64,000 nt of DNA from Anaerosacchariphilus hominis (lineage in GTDB: Bacteria; Bacillota; Clostridia; Lachnospirales; Lachnospiraceae): assembly GCF_014290175.1 (NCBI RefSeq), contig NZ_JACOOR010000001.1, forward strand, positions 434,001-498,000. The letters run 5' to 3'. Within the stretch, counting starts at the first letter, position 1, and each line of letters starts with the position of its first letter. The position numbers and the translations under genes were made by a program. A model generated the notes under the pieces. It was not told the origin of the DNA and did no database searches. It was given only the letters and a program-made list of their open reading frames with translations. This document shows, in pieces, positions 44,174 to 55,100 of the stretch.

Positions 44174-45370
44174 TTACGCGTTCTCAATGGCCGCGTAGGA
44201 CTGGTAAATGGGCAGCATGACTGCGATCATAATAAATCCTACCACCACTGCCATGCAGATAATCAAAATGGGCTCCAGCAGCGTCACCATCCGCTTGGTG
44301 GCCTGCTCCGCGTCCTCTTCCAGAGTCGCCGCAATGGAGTCCAGCATCACATCCAGCTGTCCGCTTTCCTCTCCCACCAGAATCGTACTGGAAAGCTTCA
44401 ACAGAAAGCCATCCACCTCATGGAGGGCCCGGGACAGGGCGATACCGCTCCGTACCTGAGTCACCACCATGTCAAACTGCTCTTCCACATAGGTATTTCC
44501 CACAGTCTTCCCGGCGATGCCGATGGCCTGGGCAATGGGCATACCGCTGGAATAGAGACTGCTTAAGGTCCTGGCAAACCGGGCCGTGTAAATGACTTTA
44601 AAAAGCCTGCCAAAGCCCGGCATGTGTACCTTCCGGTAATCGATCTGCCTCCGCACCCCGGGAATCCCCACAATCAGCCGGATCACCGCAATCATCGCCA
44701 ACAGCCCCAGAATCGCCAAATACCAACGCTTCACCAGAAAGTCTGAGATCCCCATCAGAATTAATGTCACTCTCGGCAGACTGTCCATCTGGTCAAAAAG
44801 AGTCTGGAACTGGGGCAGAATAAAGGTCACAATCAGAATCACGACAACCACGCTCAGAATCAGCAGAATGGCCGGATAGGTCATGGCCGATCTTACCTGC
44901 TGGCTCAACTTATACTCCTTTTCGTACTGAATGGAAAGCCGCTCCGCCACCTGATCCAGGTTACCGCTTCCCTCGCCGGAACGAATCATGCCAAGCATCA
45001 GTTCCGGAAAACACCCCCGTGCTTCCATGGCCTCGGACAGGCTGATTCCCTTTCTCAGATCCAGAAGCACTGCCTGATAAATCTCCCGCTCGGACCCGGG
45101 AATCCCCTCCTGGCCGGAAATAATATCCAAAGCCCGCACCAGACTGACACCGGAGGCCAGCAGGGTGGACAGCTCCCGGCAGAAATCAGCCAGCTGCTTG
45201 GGCTTCAGCCTCTTATGCCCTTTGGCTTCCGTCAGATTCTTCGCATTGATGAGGAAGAGGCCCTGTTCGGTCAGTTCTTCCTGAAGCGCCTTCTCCGTGG
45301 CTGCTTCCAGGGTTCCTCTGTGTACTTTACCGGCCATATCTTTGGCGCTATATCGAAACTGTGCCATCTG
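44174..45370 (-). CDS. pilC: Type IV pilus inner-membrane platform protein
   Basis: A 398-residue protein of the GspF/PilC family with two T2SSF repeats: about 65-190 (LADFCRELSTLLASGVSLVR) and about 265-390 (RFARTLSSLYSSGMPIAQAI). Three membrane helices are visible (near 170-190, 215-235 and 370-390). The start MAQFRYSAKD matches the family; an ATG 15 codons upstream (at 45415) is possible but gives a basic extension unusual for PilC. It is the platform on which PilB and PilT act. Confidence 0.92.
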   Translation of the reverse strand, partial: QMAQFRYSAKDMAGKVHRGTLEAATEKALQEELTEQGLFLINAKNLTEAKGHKRLKPKQLADFCRELSTLLASGVSLVRALDIISGQEGIPGSEREIYQAVLLDLRKGISLSEAMEARGCFPELMLGMIRSGEGSGNLDQVAERLSIQYEKEYKLSQQVRSAMTYPAILLILSVVVVILIVTFILPQFQTLFDQMDSLPRVTLILMGISDFLVKRWYLAILGLLAMIAVIRLIVGIPGVRRQIDYRKVHMPGFGRLFKVIYTARFARTLSSLYSSGMPIAQAIGIAGKTVGNTYVEEQFDMVVTQVRSGIALSRALHEVDGFLLKLSSTILVGEESGQLDVMLDSIAATLEEDAEQATKRMVTLLEPILIICMAVVVGFIMIAVMLPIYQSYAAIENA

Positions 45371-45426
45371 TCTCTGTCCTCTCTCTCTTATGCGTGATCT
45401 GTTTCGCCTTTTCATTCAACAGGATC

Positions 45427-46209
45427 CTATAACAGGCTCAGATACCAGCCTGCGATCTGATCGCCCCACAGGGCCGCCACTGCCAGCCCAAAGGCCAGAA
45501 AGGGGCCGAAGGCGAACTGATCCGTTTTTTCCATCTTTTTTGCAAGCAGCATGCCCGCTGCAAAACCTCCGCCCGCCACCAGACTCAGGAACATGGCCAC
45601 CACGGTGGGCGCCGTTCCCAGAAACAGTCCGGTCACAACCATCAGCTTGATATCTCCGCCTCCAAAGGCTCCGGGCACCAGAAGAGTCAGTGCCAGCATG
45701 GGAACAGACACGATTACCGCCCCCAGCAGCCGGTCCGGAAGCCCATGCTCCGGTACAAGCATGCACTGTACCACCGCCAGAAGCAGAATCAGTATATGAA
45801 ATCGATTATAAATCATCTGGGTCTCCCAGTCGATGAGGGCGACTGCCAGTAATATTCCAAGATAACAAAAAACCACCGCGCCTTCCAGAGAAATCAGCCC
45901 GGTAACTCCAAAACCATAGTGAACCGCGCACAGCACAAAGGCTGCTCCGCCCACTGTCTCACATAAAAACTCCCGCACCGGAATCCCGGCGCCACAGGCC
46001 CTGCATCGTCCTCTCAGACACAGATAGCTCACACAGGGAATCAGCTCCGCCGGCGTCAGCACATGTCCGCAGGCGGTACAGTGGCTCCGCCCCTTTACGA
46101 TGCTCTCCTTCCGGGGCATGCGGTCTGCGACCACACATAAAAAACTGAAGATACAGGCTCCGAACAGAAACCTGATCAGCCATAAGATTCCTTCTAATAT
46201 ACCTAACAT
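45427..46209 (-). CDS. pilD: Prepilin peptidase
   Basis: A 260-residue polytopic aspartic protease that cleaves prepilins after the conserved Gly and methylates the new N-terminus. The N-terminal cytoplasmic loop carries CTACGH and CRACGAG, the four-Cys zinc site linked to methylation. The two catalytic Asp are in LIDWETQMIYNR and FGGGDIKLM. All prepilins of the operon, including the giant one, are its expected substrates. Confidence 0.94.
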   Translation of the reverse strand: MLGILEGILWLIRFLFGACIFSFLCVVADRMPRKESIVKGRSHCTACGHVLTPAELIPCVSYLCLRGRCRACGAGIPVREFLCETVGGAAFVLCAVHYGFGVTGLISLEGAVVFCYLGILLAVALIDWETQMIYNRFHILILLLAVVQCMLVPEHGLPDRLLGAVIVSVPMLALTLLVPGAFGGGDIKLMVVTGLFLGTAPTVVAMFLSLVAGGGFAAGMLLAKKMEKTDQFAFGPFLAFGLAVAALWGDQIAGWYLSLL

Positions 46210-46217
46210 GACTCTGT

Positions 46218-46676
46218 CTACTCTCCGGTATCTATCATATCACTGTTATGATACACCCTATAGGTCTTCTCTGCATCCGCGTCGTACCAGACCGTATACT
46301 CGTTTTCCCGATACAGGAACTCCCGCACCCGGTATCCGTCCGGATCCATCTGCAGGATCCAGAAATCTCCCGGCGCTTTACTGAGGAGAAGAATCTCCTC
46401 ATAGATGCCTTCGGCGACGCCTCCCTGACCGGAGACGTCGCTGAACGCACTGCCTCTGCCGTATTGTTCCGCACCCGCTGCCTGCATTGCCATACGCACC
46501 GACTTGGCATGCCCCAGAGCGACCTTTGAATCTGCCCGGTACAACAGCTGCAGTACTCCGGGCGTAACCAGAACAACGGCCAGCAGAAGGATACACAGGA
46601 TCGTCAGCCCACTGCGAATCCGGCGATATAAAATTGTTTTCCGCATTTGCGTTTCTTCTCGCTGTGACTGCTGCAT
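46218..46676 (-). CDS. Small membrane-anchored protein of the pilus operon
   Basis: A 152-residue protein with one N-terminal helix (about 22-44, SGLTILCILLLAVVLVTPGV) and an outside domain. The helix is followed by VALGHAKSVRMAMQAAGAEQ, like the stem of a pilin, but there is no Gly-Phe-Thr-Leu-x-Glu processing site. It may be a pilin-like accessory protein that keeps its anchor. AAGGA lies 10 bases before the chosen ATG; an internal ATG ten codons later is the alternative. Confidence 0.7.
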   Translation of the reverse strand: MQQSQREETQMRKTILYRRIRSGLTILCILLLAVVLVTPGVLQLLYRADSKVALGHAKSVRMAMQAAGAEQYGRGSAFSDVSGQGGVAEGIYEEILLLSKAPGDFWILQMDPDGYRVREFLYRENEYTVWYDADAEKTYRVYHNSDMIDTGE

Positions 46677-46710
46677 GTGGGCGGGATCCTTTCTGTGATA
46701 CTATAACTAA

Positions 46711-47151
46711 TTACTCAGCCACATCATATGCTCCGTCAGAGCCAGCGGTAGCACCTTTTGTATATGTACAGGTTTTTCCTTTGCTGGTGTATACAATTTT
46801 CTTTACTACACCCTTCTCTACTTCGCTGTCGCCAATCGTTCCGCCTACTTCCGCAAGCGTTGCAATCTCATTTTTCGTAATCGTAATCGTAGCGGTAGCA
46901 GGTTTCGTGCCGTCTTCGATTTTAATGGTATCAGCGCCGGCATCTACTGTGCCGTACTTTTCATCTACCAGCGTCTGTGCCGCCATAACAACCTGACGTG
47001 TCTCAGCCACGATGGATTTTCTCTTCGCCTTATCGATATATCCGGTCAGTGCCGGTACCAGCAGAGCTGCCAGGATAGCCAGGATCACCAGTACAACGAT
47101 GAGCTCTACCAGAGTAAAGCCTTTTTTGTTCTCTTTAAGTTTCTTCAGCAT
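46711..47151 (-). CDS. pilA: Major type IV pilin
   Basis: A 146-residue prepilin. The short basic leader ends at Gly11; cleavage before Phe12 gives FTLVELIVVLVILAILAALL with Glu at position +5, the classic pilin helix. The head is small and has no Cys pair, being rich in Thr, Ala and Gly. It is the only pilin with a fully canonical site and a small head, so it is the likely main fibre subunit. AAAGGAG precedes the ATG; the 96-base gap upstream may hold its own promoter. Confidence 0.9.
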   Translation of the reverse strand: MLKKLKENKKGFTLVELIVVLVILAILAALLVPALTGYIDKAKRKSIVAETRQVVMAAQTLVDEKYGTVDAGADTIKIEDGTKPATATITITKNEIATLAEVGGTIGDSEVEKGVVKKIVYTSKGKTCTYTKGATAGSDGAYDVAE

Positions 47152-47247
47152 TTCTTTTACTCCTTTTCCTTTTTTATATCAACGCCCGGTGCAGCGTTCA
47201 TATCTTCTTGATTTTGCATTTTTAACCTGTTTTTTTGACTTTTTTTG

Positions 47248-47946
47248 TCATTCCGCGGTGTTGGCCTTAGTATACTTTACTTCATAGCGGAAATCAAGCA
47301 CCTCCGCGTCGGAAGCCGCCAGTTTCCGATGTTCTTCGTCCTCGTAAAGATTCACGGTGACCACCATGGTGTCCACCGGATCGCCTTCCTGGATACCGTC
47401 GGGAATCCGGTAGACGATCTCCAGATAATTTTCCATATAAAAGCCCTTGGAATAGGCCGGTTCCATGGCCCTGGCCACAGGCGTCCCGTCTTTGGCGCAG
47501 ACATAAGTCCCGTCATTGTTCCGGGTGTAGTAACGGGTCAGCAGTTCTCCTGCCTCCACCGCTTTCGCTGTTCCCAGTTCCTCGTCTCCCCGGTACAGCT
47601 CTGTGGCCTCACAGCCGTCTGTGGTCAGCAGCCTCACATACCCCTTGCTGTCCAGAAATTCCAGGGCTGTGCCCGAGGTGGTTCCGGTCTGTCCGGCGAT
47701 ATGGGTTCCGTTTTCATAAATCTTCACATACCCGGTGGCCTCTCCTGCCACGTTCCGCAGCTCTGTCATGGCTGTATCCAGAATGGACTGGGCGTACTGG
47801 GTCTTCTGCAGCCGCAGGAAGATCCGGGAGGCGGAGCTTAAGCCCCGGGCCGCCATCAGAAGTATGATGCTGATGAGCGTCAGACATGCCAGCATTTCCA
47901 CCAGGGTAGTTCCCTGCTTCTGCCGCAGTATTTTTTTTATTCTCAA
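47248..47946 (-). CDS. Minor prepilin, PilW/GspJ-like, TTG start
   Basis: A 232-residue prepilin-like protein. The leader ends at Gly12 and the helix TTLVEMLACLTLISIILLMA keeps Glu at +5 but has Thr instead of Phe at +1. The head ends with an immunoglobulin-like strand pattern and has one Cys. The start codon is TTG, supported by GGGAGGTGA about 6 bases before it; it overlaps the preceding stop (TTGA). It probably belongs to the minor-pilin tip complex. Confidence 0.82.
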   Translation of the reverse strand: MRIKKILRQKQGTTLVEMLACLTLISIILLMAARGLSSASRIFLRLQKTQYAQSILDTAMTELRNVAGEATGYVKIYENGTHIAGQTGTTSGTALEFLDSKGYVRLLTTDGCEATELYRGDEELGTAKAVEAGELLTRYYTRNNDGTYVCAKDGTPVARAMEPAYSKGFYMENYLEIVYRIPDGIQEGDPVDTMVVTVNLYEDEEHRKLAASDAEVLDFRYEVKYTKANTAE

Positions 47947-48317
47947 GGCGTATCACCTCCCGGCTTCCGGTACAGATAGAAGGTGACATTCTGACGCACT
48001 CCGTTTTGATCGGTGTATCCTGCCTGCTTTTCCGCCAGCTCCGCGTCCACCGCGAAGGTCCGGTCTCCCAGAACGCTCAGGGAGGCGTTCGACGCCCGGA
48101 ACTGAAAAGTCAGCTCGGACTTCTTTTCCGTATCCGCCCCTGCCAGGCTTTCCAGAATCTCCGCATTACGGGCCCGAATTTCTTTATTTCTGGCCAGAGC
48201 CGCGCTGCTGTAGGAGACAGCTCCCTGCAGGATCCCCATCATCATCAGAAAAATAAAGATGCTGGCCATGACCTCCACCAGGGTCTCCCCGGCGTTTCGT
48301 CTGTTCTTCTCAGCCAT
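47943..48317 (-). CDS. Minor prepilin, PilV/GspI-like
   Basis: A 124-residue prepilin-like protein. Leader ends at Gly9; ETLVEVMASIFIFLMMMGIL follows, with Glu at +5 and the unusual Glu at +1. The head is small and ends in a short beta-rich domain. Its start lies inside the end of the GspK-like gene, and its stop overlaps the next minor prepilin, showing tight coupling. Confidence 0.8.
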   Translation of the reverse strand: MAEKNRRNAGETLVEVMASIFIFLMMMGILQGAVSYSSAALARNKEIRARNAEILESLAGADTEKKSELTFQFRASNASLSVLGDRTFAVDAELAEKQAGYTDQNGVRQNVTFYLYRKPGGDTP

Positions 48318-49137
48318 CTGCAGTCCCTCCCTCCGTGTAGGTATTCTTCACAAACCGGCTGGACCGGGTTCGAGACTTGTCAAAAGTATAGCGGATAGGT
48401 TCTCCGGTCACCGTTGGATCATAGAGCTCTCCTCCTGTACTTCCCTTTTTCCAGACATTCTCGTTCTTATCCCAGACGATCAGGGCGTCCCCCTGCCGGA
48501 ACTCCACCTCGTACTGCTCCTCCCGGGTGTACTCGGTCGTATAGGTATAAGCCATATCTCCATAATAAGCAGTCACATCCACCAGCACCATATACTCCCG
48601 GACATACATATTCTGGATGCCCTCGATGATGGAGGTGTAGTTGGCGGAACCGCCTGTAACCTCGATGAGATTCCCATTCTCTCCGGCATGATCGGCGCTG
48701 TTTTCTCCCTTCCGGAGGCGGATACTGATATTCCCATACCCCTCGGGCAGGCTCGTATTCTCCGACGGTTTTGCCGTGTTCGTTCCCTCGGGCACATAAT
48801 CGTAGCTGGTGCTCTCGGGGAGCTGGGAATCATAAGCTTTATACAGGTCACTGTCCAGGAACCGGTTCACAAAAGCATAAAAGGTTCCCTCTGCGTTCCT
48901 GTCATTTTTATCTGTGTATTTCTCCAGCTCCGTATCCAACAGCTCCCCGTAGCTGGAAGCCAGCAGATAGCTGCGCTCCTGCTCCAGTCTCCGGGTGCTC
49001 TGGGATGTGAGGAGCCCTGCTGTATACAGGATCGCCGCGGAAAACGCAATGAAGAACGCGGACACGCACAGCACCACTGCCAGCGATACGCCCTTGTTCT
49101 GATTTTCTTTCAGGCTGATCCATCTGTCCTTCCGCAT
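48310..49137 (-). CDS. GspK/PilX-like pseudopilin without Glu5
   Basis: A 275-residue protein with a pilin-like N-terminus: NKGVSLAVVLCVSAFFIAFS, where the +5 position is Ala, not Glu. Loss of Glu5 is typical of GspK/PilX, which sit at the tip because nothing needs to stack on top. The outside part is large for a minor pilin. AGGAGG lies 6 bases before this ATG; the frame extends nine codons farther upstream without a ribosome site. It directly follows the giant prepilin gene. Confidence 0.78.
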   Translation of the reverse strand: MRKDRWISLKENQNKGVSLAVVLCVSAFFIAFSAAILYTAGLLTSQSTRRLEQERSYLLASSYGELLDTELEKYTDKNDRNAEGTFYAFVNRFLDSDLYKAYDSQLPESTSYDYVPEGTNTAKPSENTSLPEGYGNISIRLRKGENSADHAGENGNLIEVTGGSANYTSIIEGIQNMYVREYMVLVDVTAYYGDMAYTYTTEYTREEQYEVEFRQGDALIVWDKNENVWKKGSTGGELYDPTVTGEPIRYTFDKSRTRSSRFVKNTYTEGGTADG

Positions 49138-49190
49138 GGGCTTCCTCCTTTCCGTTCCTGCCATCTCTTTGTTTCTATATCTGTTACCGT

Positions 49191-52100
49191 TTATTCCTGC
49201 TGGAAGCTGATCTCCGCCTGTTCGGACTCTACATAGGCCTCGCTTAAAGGCTCCTCCAGATTATCCCGGACGTCGGCCTGCAAAGTGACCTTCTTCGTCA
49301 GCCGGACAGCCTCCACAGCGCTTCCGTCCTTAGCGGTCACCCTTACGGCGTCGGGCAGCTTCAGCTCGTAGGACCAGCTTTCGGTATCCGCATCCCGGAC
49401 TGCCGTCAGCTCGGCGCTCAAATCCATGGAATAGTTACCGGTTCCGTTGGTGCTGGTATAGCTTCCGGTCACGGTAGTTTCATATCCGGTCAGGGTAAAG
49501 TGCAGGCTTCCGTCATCGGCCGCCTTTTTCTCCAGCTCTATCCACGTTTCTGTTTCATTGCCGTCGTCGTCCGTCTCCACCATCCGGTGCAGCACTACAA
49601 TAGTCTGCTGTGCGGTTCCGTCTTCGGCGACCTCCTCGGTCTCCTGAATCCGGTAGTCTCCGGCCAGATCCGTATTAAAGCCTTTCAGAGCCAGCCGGTA
49701 GAGATCCGCGCTGTCCACGCCGGTCCACTTCAGCACATTCCGCTCTGTATTCCAGGTTTCCACAGTATCCGGCAGTCCCGGCTTATCCGTAATATTGACG
49801 CTGACCTCAGTGGTCTGTGTGCTCTGTCCGTTCAGCTCCGGTGTATCCAGCTTCACGTAGGGCAGACGGAAGGGCGTACCGGCCTGACTCCAGGCGGAGC
49901 TTACATTTCCGCCGCCGGAGGAAATCCGGGCATAGAATACAATCCATTTACCTGCGTACTTCAGCGGCAGATCCGCCAGCGCGTAATCATAGACCTTCGG
50001 ATCGGCAGTCTGCTCCATCTGTACCGGTGTGCCGTCCGCCTCATAGGAGGCCGGGTAAATAGCCAGCGGTGTGGCATCCGGGTTTGCCGCTTCTGCCTCT
50101 GAGTTATAGATATGGGCTCTCAGCAGATATGCACTGCCGCCGGGCGGCATACTGGTGTCATCCTGTGCCGTAGCCGTGATCTCCAGGCCATTGGCGCCGT
50201 CATCGGTATTCCGGAAGTCCTCCGCCCGGGTCGGATTGTCTCTCGTGTACTCCCAGCTCTTGGCCCAGTCGATATTCGGCGCTTTCAACCGGTTCGAAAT
50301 CTCCACTTCATTGGTGATACCGGAGAGGCTGTCCAGATAATCGCCGTTCACATCCGCCTTTGCCACCAGGTAAATCACCACCGTCTGACCTGCATAATCC
50401 TCCAGATTCCGGGTAACCTCATAGGTTCCGGCCTCTGTTTTTTCACCGATACCGGCCTCTGTTCCCAGCAAAGCGGCAGCGCTCAGATTACCGTCTGTAT
50501 CCCGGGTACGGATATAGAGCTGATAGCCGGTACAGCCTTCTTCTGAAGTAATGGGCAACCAGCTGAGCTTATAAATCAGTTCGTTTTCATTGACGATCTG
50601 TACGCCGGGCTGGGCCGGGCTCTCCAATCGGGGCTTTACTTTATAGGTTCCGGTGCTGGCCCGTCCGATACGGAGCGTTCCGGTACCCGTGGTTCCTCCC
50701 ACCTGGGTCACCTTCAGGCGTACCTGGGTGTAATTCCAGTCGGCTCCATCCACAGTCCAGCTGTTTCCGCTGATGGTCTGTGTACTGGAGATGACCACTT
50801 CGCGCCCATCTCCATCGATCCCTGCCAGAGATACCTGATAGTCGGCGGCGGCGCTGCCCATCCATCTGAAGGTATACTTCAGCTCTCCGTTCTCTCCATA
50901 CTGCGGCTCCAGAGTCTGATTCACACCCTCAAGCTCCGGCGCGTCCAGCCAGGTCCAGAGCTGGTCAGAAGTGCAGAAGTACTGGCCCTGGCCATTCCAT
51001 GAGAAATAATTTCCCGTATTCTTCAGGGTCGTGCTGCTGAGATACTTCCAGGTCTCTGTCTCTGCTTCACTTCCGTCATCCTGAGTCTCTGTGATTACGT
51101 CGGTCAGTTCTTTTACATTGGCCTCCGCCTCGGGCACGTCTTCTGTATAGGCATATACCGGGCCCAGTCCGGACATGGCGTACCAGATCCGCACACGCAT
51201 ATTCTCTGCCCGGCTGATATATTCCGGCAGATTCGTGAAGGTGGCTGTCGCTTTTCCTGCGGATACGGTCAGCAGATTCCGGGACGCCAGTACCGCGTCC
51301 GTTGTCTGATTTCCATCCTGATCCGTCCAGTCTCCCAAAATCTCGATCCGGTATACCGGCGGCGTATCTACGCCTTTCTGCCCGGTGGCATCCAGCTCTA
51401 CCGTAATGGTCATATCTTCCTGGGTGGTTCCGGTAACGGTAATGTTCTTCGTCAGAACCGGGTTATACTCATCCATATAACTCAGTGTCATGGCCGGTCG
51501 ATACCAGGGTAACGCCACCGGCGTGGATATGGTCCCGGATGCGGTCAGTTTTCCCTTGGGATCCGATGCCTGGGCCGTCATCTGGAACACATAGCCTCCA
51601 TCCGATTCCATCGTCGTGTCTGCCTCCGGCGTATTCCGGTTCAGCGTGATGGTCTTTCCATTCACTTTGATGATAACCTGCCAGTCGGCGTAGAGATACG
51701 CGCCGTTCTGCTGTCGGTTATACTCCTCCAGATTCTCCAGCTTAAAGCGGTATGCATGGTACCTGCCGCTGCTTCCCGCGTCCCCATTGGGAACCAGTTC
51801 TACCCGCACTTCCGGTTCCGGAAGGATTTCGCTGATCTCGTAAGTCTTCGCCGTAATCCAGTCAGATTCTCCGACCTCCTCATACATGCTGACTGCCTGC
51901 ACTTCTATGGTGGTCACCTCTCCCGAGGCCTCAGCCGGAAGCTCAAAGCTTCCATTTTCCGTATACAGATTATAAATCTTACTCTGTCCGTCGGCGGTCA
52001 CTCTTACCCGATACAGGAAGGGATCGCTTTGCTCGCCGGATGTGGAGCCGGGCAGAGCTGCCGGAGTAATGTCCATGGTGACCTTACCGTCCTCCACCTT

Positions 52101-55100
52101 GGCTGTGGCGCTGGCAGGGGCCAGAATCTTGTTATCCACGATGCCTTCCAGACGATAGTAGCCGGTCCGGGCGTTTACAAATACCGGGTTCTCCGGATCT
52201 GCCGTAATGAGGCTGCTCAGATCCGACCGGGAATAGGTTTTGGCGTCTACATAGTACAGAACCTCTCCCTTTTTGTTTCCGGAACCGTCCCGGATATTTC
52301 CGTATTTATCAATGTAATCGGAATTACCGTAGACTGTCGTCATTCCATTCGAGTTTCTGGGCACAATACTGGCCAGGAAGGTTCTTACGCCCTTCGTCTG
52401 ATCTTTCATGAAGAACAGATTATGGGTATATTTTCCCTGAATATCCTGCTCATAATAGCCATTTCCCGCGCTGCTGCTTCCACTGGGCGCGTCCTCGCTG
52501 ATCACCACGTCAGAATATCCCCAGTCATAATCCACATAGTAATTGTTTTTCCGGTCTTCTGCCGGAATATCGCCGACTCCGCCCTGGTTTCCGATGCCTC
52601 TGGCGTAAGTGGGATAACGTCCGTCTCCATTTTCCTTGTGATAATCCTTTGTGGGATTTACGGAAACATTGTCTTTGACAATGGTATGATCCGACCATCC
52701 GCCGTATCGGTCACCAAAGATTCCGCCATAGTAATTGTTTCCTTTCAGAACATGGGCGAAATTCCGGCATCGCTCGATCCGGATGGTGGTCGTCTCTGTG
52801 GAGCGCCGAATCTGGGGTACCGCTACATTATTCGCTTTCCCTGCCACATTGTCGCAGGACAGGAAGCCGAAGATACCGGAGGCCATGGATGAGGAATAGA
52901 TCTCCACGCCCGGCCCATTGAAGCAGTCCAGGATCTGCACCGTATAGGGATCTCCTGTCTTGCCCGCTGCCATCTCGTAATTGGTGATATTTCCCAGGAT
53001 GCCCGCGCTGTCGTTGGCTCCCGAGTCGTCGCTGCTCGCTTTCTTTTTATAGATGCTACCGTAGTTTCCACAGCCGATAATATTGTACTCGTTATCCTTA
53101 TAAGCGTGGTAGAGCTGGGCCACGATACCGCCGGAAGCGCCTACCCAGGCCGCCTGATGGCTGGTCTGGAGTGTTCCGTAGTTCCTGCAGTTCTCGATGG
53201 TTCCGCCTGTTCCGGTCCACTGTCCCATGATACCGCCGGAATAATGGGTCCGATAGCAGTATACGGTTCCGTAATTCACACTGTAACTGATGGTCCAGCC
53301 GCCGGTGGTGGTATTGTTCTGGTTTCCGATGATGCCGCCCGCGAAACGGTTCGTATCCGCATTGGTCAGCTGACGGCCTACAAAGGCCCCGTTTACCAGA
53401 TAGCCCAGATTCTTTTCGGACTCGTTCATACCGATGATACCGCCGGTACCTACGCCCAGGGTATTGGACTTGTTCACCAGGAACCAGTTTCCGGATACGC
53501 ACTTTTGCAGGGAACCGGTGGTGGCATTGTAGGCGGCGATACCGCCCAGATTGCCATTGGTAGTCATACGGATATTCATCCGGTCCGCAGACACCTTTTT
53601 GTTGCTCTTATGATAGGTCAGATTCTCCACCTGGGCGTTATTGGTCCAGTTTACCCAATCCTCATTCTGATCCCCATACAGGCCCTGTGCCCTGGCCTTC
53701 TGATCCAGCAGAGACAGTCTCTCCCGGGCAGTCTTACTCTGATTCAGCACATCGTCGGTCATCACGTCCGGCGTAACGCTGCTGCCGGACAGCTCGATGG
53801 CGCCCTTATTGAAGCCGGTGACGCCGCCCAGCATACCATAGGCCGCTGTCAGACTGCTGTCCGCCCGGTTTTCCAGGGTACAGCTTCTTATGATGCCGTA
53901 CTGCTCGTTCTTTCCGGTGATGCCGCCCGCGTAGCTGGAGAGGCTTTCCTTCTCTGCCGTGGTGCTAGTGCTGGTGGCTGTATACACGCCCTGAACGTCC
54001 AGGGTGAGCTTTCCCACACTGTTGCTCTCCAGACGGCCGCCGTTGATACCAGCGATGCCGCCGTAGCTATTGCCCGCCGCTCCGCTCTTTTCCCGGATAG
54101 TTCCTGAAAATACGCAGTTCTGTACCAGAGCGCCGTTCTCGCCGCCCTTTGTCAGCCCGTTGGTTCCGACGATACCGCCCAGATAACGGTAGTTCTGGAA
54201 GTCAGCAAAGCTGATTCCTTCTGTTTTTACATGATTTACGGTTCCTTCATTCTGTCCCACTGCGCCGCCTGCGGTCACATTTCCGGAGGTGCTGTTGATC
54301 TCCGGCATCTGTGCCATGGTCGTATCTGTGACAGTTCCCGTGTTCGTTCCTACGACACCGCCGTAGATGGCAGCAGAACCGCGTAAAACCACTGCGGATC
54401 CCGGCACGCTGTTTTTCACCGTACCGCTGTTCAACGCACAGATAGCGCCGATGGAATCCACGCCACGGCTATAGATCTCGGTACGGGTTACATTGGCGCC
54501 GGATCCGGTGCCCGCCACGGTACAGTCCGCCACGGTTCCCTTATTATCCGCCACGATTCCGCCCGCGTAACCGTTGCTGCTTCTGACCGGGCCGTAATTC
54601 TTACAGCTGCTGACCGTCTTTCCGGTGGTGTTCACTGCGGTGATGCCGCCTGCGGTTCCCTCGTCTGCCGTTACCAGTTCGGAACGGTTCACCACATTGA
54701 TCAGATTGCCGCTAGTGGCTCCCACCACGCCGCCTGCCATGCCCTTGGAGGCGCGTACCAGTTTGGCGCTGCTGGTGAGAGCCGGACCGCTGCTGTCGCC
54801 CAGAGTTCCCAGATTGATTCCGGCGATGCCGCCTGCATTTTTCCGCCCTGTGACCGTGACGCCCTTTCCGATGACGACCAGCTCTCCGTTGGCGTCGGCA
54901 GTTCCGGTCACCCGGATGGCTCCGGATGCTTCGTTGATTCCCACGATACCGCCGATACCCTGGCCCTGGCTGCTCTGTACAGTCTTGCTGTCGGAAGCCG
55001 CCTCCGCCGCTTTCAGCTGAAGCAGTCCTCTGTTCCGTCCGGCAAAGCCCCCCACGTAATCGCCCCTGCCTGTCACATTGGCCGCGCTGGTATTGTCCTT

